From NCBI GenBank assembly GCA_037134755.1, contig JBAXLO010000188.1, positions 1 to 9,118 of the forward strand: DNA of 9,118 nt, given 5' to 3'. The notes below the pieces were generated by a model. That model ran no database searches and had not been told where the DNA came from. It was given only the letters and a program-made list of their open reading frames with translations. The stretch is from JBAXLO01 sp037134755. Lineage in GTDB: Bacteria; Bacteroidota; Bacteroidia; Bacteroidales; JACABE01. This document shows, piece by piece, positions 6,090 to 9,118 of this stretch. Position numbers and translations under genes: made by a program. Positions within the stretch are counted from its first letter, which is position 1. Each line of letters opens with the position of its first letter.

Positions 6090-7931
6090 ATGAAAAATTT
6101 ACTTTCTTTATTTATTGCTTTCATATTTGTTGTTGGTGTGTATGCACAAAACAAAATTACAACTATTCAAAAAGCAATCCCTCAGCATTCCAAATCTATT
6201 TATACGGATGCTAATGCTCCAGTTAAATTAAAATCTAATGCTAGTCATCCAACAAAAACTGCACTCTTTAGCGAAGGTTTTGAAGGCACTGCTTTTCCTC
6301 CTACTGGCTGGACTAAAAGTGGTGTTGATGCTAATGCAATTTATAAATGGGTTAAGGGAACCGATTCTCATTCGGGTTCTTATTGTGCCGTTGTTCATTG
6401 GGATCAGGATTTGGCGGCGCAGGATGAATGGCTTATTTCTCCTGCTATCAATCTTACAGGTTTAAGCAGTCCGATGTTGAGTTTTTGGTGGAATATGAGT
6501 TATTCTTATAGCATTGCTGAAAATGATTATGATTTTAAAGTTAAATTTAGTGCCGATGGTGGAACTACCTGGAAACTGGTTTGGACGGATGATAGCGCCG
6601 GAGTTTATTCGGATTACACCTATTACAAACAGTTGATTAATTTAACATCTTATGATACTTGTACTAATTTTAAAGTAGCTTTTGAATATGTAGGTGTTAA
6701 TGGTGATGATTTGGATATAGATGACATAATGATTGAGAACTTACCGGATAACAGACTGGAATTAACAAATGTTTTTGCAGGTTTTGTCAATCAAAGTGCT
6801 CCTTTTTTATATAGTGGCTATTCGCAGATTCCTCATTGGCAAACTTTTCCTTTAACTATGGCTGCTTATGCTGAGAACACCGGCAAATTTACTCAAACTA
6901 ATGTTGCCTTACATGTAAAGGAACTAAATTCGGGGCAAAGCGGCATATCTACCGTTTATCCTACATTAAATTCTATGCACATTGATACCTTAAAAGTTGC
7001 CAACTTTGATACAATAAATAATTTAGGTAACTATAAAATTGCAATGTATGCTTCCAGTGATTCGCTTCCTTTTATTCCAAATCCTGATACTTTTAATATA
7101 GTTGTTTATTCCGAACCATCATGGCCATTTAGATCTGTATTCTCTCGTGATAATAATGACTACGAAGGCTATTATATGTGGAATGGTATTGCTTCCGCAA
7201 GTGTAAATGGATTTCAGATTGCTAATTTATATCAGGTGACTTCTTTGACTTTTGCGATATCGACTAGTGTTGTTTTTGCCGCAGGCACTACTATTAACGC
7301 CCCAGTAAAAGCGATACTATACAGAGGATGGGATGACATAACCAAGACTGTTGTTGCCGAATCGGATTATCATTTTGTAACTTCCAACGAAATTAATACA
7401 ACAATGGGTGTTAATCCTATTGCAACTGAAATTTACTTTAACATTCCTTTTGAATTAGAAAGAGATTCTTCCTATTTCTTAGCCATACAGGCTTTCGGTG
7501 GAGCTGATACCGTTTTAATAGCTGCTAACAGCGATATTCCACAACCAGATTATTCAATGTTTATTTATGATACTGATAATACCTGGTATTACTATTCACA
7601 AGGCGTTCTTCCTGCAATGATAAGGTTGAACACTTGTTTTCTTGAAGGAATTAATGAAATTGAAAAGAATAATGCTAAACTTTATCAGAATGTACCTAAT
7701 CCAGCAGGCAATAGCACAAGAATATCTTATGAGTTAACAAAGTCAGGGAAAGTTACAATAGATATTTGTGATCTTACCGGTCGCAAGGTGCTTTCTTATA
7801 ATGAGGGCAGCCAATCAACAGGAGTGCATAGTATTGATGTAAACTTAATTAATCTGTGTTCGGGTACTTATTTCTATACTTTAAATACGGATGATTTTAC
7901 TAAAACAAAGAAGATGATTGTAAGAAAGTGA
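6090..7931 (+). CDS. T9SS-secreted protein with choice-of-anchor J domain
   Basis: Predicted surface or secreted protein of 613 residues; no catalytic function is evident. Residues 1-19 are a signal peptide (hydrophobic LLSLFIAFIFVVGV, cleavage after YA). Residues about 59-217 match the choice-of-anchor J or cleaved-adhesin type: LFSEGFEG..FPPTGW at the start, DEWLISPAINLTG (112-124), LSFWWNM, VKFSADGGTTWKLVW (151-165), and DDLDIDDIMIE (206-216) at the end. This beta-sandwich fold is common in gingipain-like adhesins. Residues about 220-520 are beta-rich but unassigned. A T9SS type A sorting domain occupies about 530-613: LYQNVPNPAGNSTRISYEL, VTIDICDLTGRKVL, GTYFYTL and the terminal KTKKMIVRK. 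The family is exported through the outer membrane by the type IX system, with the tail removed on arrival. A rightward terminator follows at 7957. Confidence 0.88.
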   Translation: MKNLLSLFIAFIFVVGVYAQNKITTIQKAIPQHSKSIYTDANAPVKLKSNASHPTKTALFSEGFEGTAFPPTGWTKSGVDANAIYKWVKGTDSHSGSYCAVVHWDQDLAAQDEWLISPAINLTGLSSPMLSFWWNMSYSYSIAENDYDFKVKFSADGGTTWKLVWTDDSAGVYSDYTYYKQLINLTSYDTCTNFKVAFEYVGVNGDDLDIDDIMIENLPDNRLELTNVFAGFVNQSAPFLYSGYSQIPHWQTFPLTMAAYAENTGKFTQTNVALHVKELNSGQSGISTVYPTLNSMHIDTLKVANFDTINNLGNYKIAMYASSDSLPFIPNPDTFNIVVYSEPSWPFRSVFSRDNNDYEGYYMWNGIASASVNGFQIANLYQVTSLTFAISTSVVFAAGTTINAPVKAILYRGWDDITKTVVAESDYHFVTSNEINTTMGVNPIATEIYFNIPFELERDSSYFLAIQAFGGADTVLIAANSDIPQPDYSMFIYDTDNTWYYYSQGVLPAMIRLNTCFLEGINEIEKNNAKLYQNVPNPAGNSTRISYELTKSGKVTIDICDLTGRKVLSYNEGSQSTGVHSIDVNLINLCSGTYFYTLNTDDFTKTKKMIVRK

Positions 7932-7956
7932 TTCATTTTATTACAATAATTAAAAA

Positions 7957-7988
7957 GACTGTCTCCTTATGAGGCAGTCTTTTTTTTT
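7957..7988 (+). terminator. Intrinsic terminator of the T9SS-secreted protein gene
   Basis: Stem GACTGTCTC (7957-7965) with GAGGCAGTC (7971-7979), nine pairs with one U-G, loop CTTAT, then nine T residues (7980-7988). It begins 25 bases after the stop codon and is a textbook rho-independent terminator. A run of five A residues before the stem can pair with the T-run, so some activity on the minus strand is possible. Confidence 0.92.
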
Positions 7989-8000
7989 CACCAAAATGGG

Positions 8001-8171
8001 TTAAATCCAGATTACGCATTAAGATATTAAAATGTCATTACAAATATCAAGATGCCAATTAAATAACCAATATTATTCTCTAATGCTACGCATTAGAAAA
8101 TAAATGCATTAAATGATTGATTATATTTAAAATATATATCAAATTTATTCTAATGCGTAATTTGGGTTTAA
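8001..8171. repeat. Inverted-repeat element, MITE-like or large hairpin
   Basis: The ends 8001-8021 and 8151-8171 form a 21-bp inverted repeat with two mismatches, both G-U compatible in RNA. Each arm holds the core TTACGCATTA or its complement, and both outer ends read TTAA. Inside is a smaller palindrome, CTAATGC-TAC-GCATTAG (8080-8096), built on the same GCATTA/TAATGC core; that core occurs five times in about 140 bases (8016, 8081, 8090, 8106, 8151). It has no coding capacity. It sits exactly between the terminators of two convergent units. A non-autonomous mobile repeat, a structured RNA or a protein-binding site are all possible. No target-site duplication is clear apart from the palindromic TTAA. 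Confidence 0.55.
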
Positions 8172-8196
8172 AAAAACCTGCCATTTCTGACAGGTT
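8170..8196 (-). terminator. Intrinsic terminator of the leftward two-gene unit
   Basis: On the minus strand the RNA stem AACCUGUCA/UGGCAGGUU (8196-8188 with 8183-8175) has nine pairs including one U-G, closes on a GAAA tetraloop, and continues into a U-run (8174-8170). The pairing is complete only in the minus-strand RNA; on the plus strand the same position is a C-A mismatch. It lies about 105 bases beyond the stop of the 127-residue gene. Confidence 0.7.
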
Positions 8197-8301
8197 AAGA
8201 AAAAAATTAAATTATTGAAAAAATCAAATAAACAATCCGTTTAATTAACAAAAACAATTGTTTTATTTTTATATATTATTCAGAATATATGTATATTCCT
8301 A

Positions 8302-8685
8302 CTATATTATACTATTAAAATTTAGCCATGCAATAGCTTTATCTTTATTGTCGAATATTCTGTTATCATAGCCTTTATATAAAGAATGTATTCCATAAAT
8401 ATCTATAATTTTAACAAACCATTTAACATCTGGTAAAACAAATGCACCTTTAATTGAATGTTTTATAAATAAAATATCAAATGTCCGTATTAGATTATAT
8501 ATGTTTAGTAAGTGATGATCTTCTATTTGTTTTGAACAATCAATAAGTATCTTATTAAAATTTCTTTTTATAAATAAATTATTGATAGTTTTAACAGTGT
8601 CTATTAGCACATCATTAGTAATTTGTTCTTTAACAGAAACTAATGCATACTTATTTTTTTCATCATAATCAACACTTACTTCCAT
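8302..8685 (-). CDS. Small STAS/SpoIIAA-like protein (tentative), 127 residues
   Basis: Predicted soluble cytoplasmic protein with no signal peptide or membrane helix. The pattern of strands and helices resembles STAS or SpoIIAA-like proteins of Bacteroidota: an N-terminal strand (KYALVSV), a helix (VLIDTVKTINNLFIKRNF), the strand KILIDCSK (45-52), a helix-rich middle (LLNIYNLIRTFDILF), a strand GAFVLPD, and the characteristic end IFDNKDKAIAWLNF (110-123), where DKAIAWL matches the usual D.eeAl.WL tail. The assignment is by pattern only. STAS-like proteins often act as small regulatory or scaffold modules, but no partner such as an anti-sigma factor or kinase is in view. It starts 33 bases after the 60-residue gene and probably shares its transcript. 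An ATG at 8683-8685 is the only plausible start. AT content is high, even relative to the rest of the window. Confidence 0.6.
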   Translation of the reverse strand: MEVSVDYDEKNKYALVSVKEQITNDVLIDTVKTINNLFIKRNFNKILIDCSKQIEDHHLLNIYNLIRTFDILFIKHSIKGAFVLPDVKWFVKIIDIYGIHSLYKGYDNRIFDNKDKAIAWLNFNSII

Positions 8686-8718
8686 TTAGTCATATTAAAT
8701 AAATTCGATCATAAATAT

Positions 8719-8901
8719 TTAATCGTTTATACAACTTACTAGCTTATGTCGCTTTGGACCTTGTGGTTTACAAGGCTCAAAAACTAATAAATTATTTTCT
8801 TTTCTGTAAAAAATAAATATTTTTGTACTTTTAGTTATAAAAAAATCTTTGCTTTCAATTTCTTCTTTTGCGTATAAATTCCCAACTACAAATTCATTCA
8901 T
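8719..8901 (-). CDS. Hypothetical small protein, 60 residues
   Basis: I do not recognise it. It is a short soluble protein with no signal peptide or membrane helix. The opening MNEFVVGNLYAKEEIESKDFF loosely resembles the F..G..Y.r.eI element that begins some nuclease-associated or DNA-binding domains, but the protein is too short to carry such a domain, so it may be a fragment or a coincidence. The end is basic and has two Cys residues (PCKPQGPKRHKLVSC). Reality is supported by the -7 box on the same strand about 60 bases upstream, the good amino-acid composition in an AT-rich region, and the short 33-base gap to the next gene. Confidence 0.5.
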   Translation of the reverse strand: MNEFVVGNLYAKEEIESKDFFITKSTKIFIFYRKENNLLVFEPCKPQGPKRHKLVSCIND

Positions 8902-8955
8902 AATATACTACTATTAGTTTTAATTATTTCATTAAATTTAAATAAAATAATTTTC

Positions 8956-8984
8956 GCAAAAGTAAACTAAATATTTACTTTTGC
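8956..8984. promoter_or_regulatory. Palindromic divergent promoter pair
   Basis: A perfect 11-bp inverted repeat, GCAAAAGTAAA (8956-8966) and TTTACTTTTGC (8974-8984), around a seven-base centre. Each arm contains TACTTTTG, a full match to the Bacteroidota -7 box TAnnTTTG: leftward at 8964-8957 and rightward at 8976-8983. The leftward box would serve the 60- and 127-residue genes with a leader of about 50 bases. The rightward box would start near 8990. Neither has a clear -33 TTTG. The symmetry could equally be an operator for a dimeric regulator. Confidence 0.5.
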
Positions 8985-9118
8985 ATTCTTAAATAAATAT
9001 AAATGATTGTTAAACTGATGTTAAAACAAAATTCTCAAAAACATTAAATACTTAACAAGTATCTTTTAGGCGTAATAGACAAAATAGTTGGTCGTGCCTA
9101 TCTAAAACCATTATTATA
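8985..9118. other. Right end of the window, no supported gene
   Basis: AT-rich sequence downstream of the rightward -7 box. An ATG at 9003 opens a frame of only 14 codons. One plus-strand frame is open from a TAA near 9046 to the window edge and encodes protein-like sequence (YLLGVIDKIVGRAYLKPLL) but has no ATG, GTG or TTG to start it. It could be a decayed gene or chance; nothing is called. Confidence 0.4.

Larger units (their letters stand above)
7989..8301. other. Gene-free stretch between convergent transcription units
   Basis: About 313 bases with no supported gene. It contains the inverted-repeat element at 8001-8171, the leftward terminator at 8170-8196, and further AT-rich sequence. 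A 14-base palindrome, AAAACAATTGTTTT (8251-8264), has no evident role. Confidence 0.7.

Noticed and set aside
6238..6465. Open frame of 75 codons inside the T9SS cargo gene
   Set aside because: It lies wholly within the well-supported choice-of-anchor J coding region in another frame, and its translation is a Leu/Ile-rich shadow.
9064..9107. Interrupted inverted repeat around TTTTAGGC and GCCTATCTAAAA
   Set aside because: The pairing is broken by an unpaired insertion and a large loop, and no function follows from it.

Overview
The window reads as chromosomal DNA of an AT-rich Bacteroidota bacterium, most likely Bacteroidales or a related order. The evidence is a secreted protein with a C-terminal type IX secretion (T9SS) sorting domain, a Bacteroidota-type lipoprotein, several good matches to the Bacteroidota -7 promoter box (TAnnTTTG), and gene starts without clear Shine-Dalgarno sequences. 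No integrase, transposase, phage gene or CRISPR array is visible.

Left part (1-2277): two rightward envelope genes. The first is a DUF4349-family lipoprotein with a C-terminal membrane helix. The second is a 349-residue exported protein of unknown function. They converge on the next group with only 45 bases between, and no terminator hairpin is visible there.

Centre-left (2278-5599): a tight leftward three-gene operon for surface glycan work: a family 4 glycosyltransferase, a Wzx-type flippase that starts with TTG one base after the glycosyltransferase stop, and a class I SAM-dependent methyltransferase that starts 29 bases inside the flippase gene. A well-matched promoter (TTTG, 21 bases, TAATTTTG on the minus strand) lies just upstream. 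The likely logic is sugar addition, export of the lipid-linked glycan across the inner membrane, and methylation of a glycan component. The glycan itself cannot be named.

Centre (5712-5957): a rightward pair of leucine tRNA genes, anticodons GAG and CAG, with a -7 box just upstream. They end in an 18-bp perfect hairpin whose first base is the discriminator base of the second tRNA. The first tRNA encodes CCA; the second does not.

Centre-right (6050-7988): a 613-residue secreted protein with signal peptide, choice-of-anchor J (cleaved-adhesin-like) domain, an unassigned middle and a T9SS type A sorting domain. It has its own -7 box and a strong intrinsic terminator.

Right part (7989-9118): a 313-base gene-free stretch holds a 21-bp near-perfect inverted repeat enclosing a smaller palindrome built on the same core, which resembles a small non-autonomous element. 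Beyond it is a leftward pair of small genes: a 60-residue orphan and a 127-residue protein resembling STAS/SpoIIAA-like proteins. The pair ends in its own terminator. It appears to be driven from a palindromic divergent promoter at 8956-8984 that also points right toward a region leaving the window.
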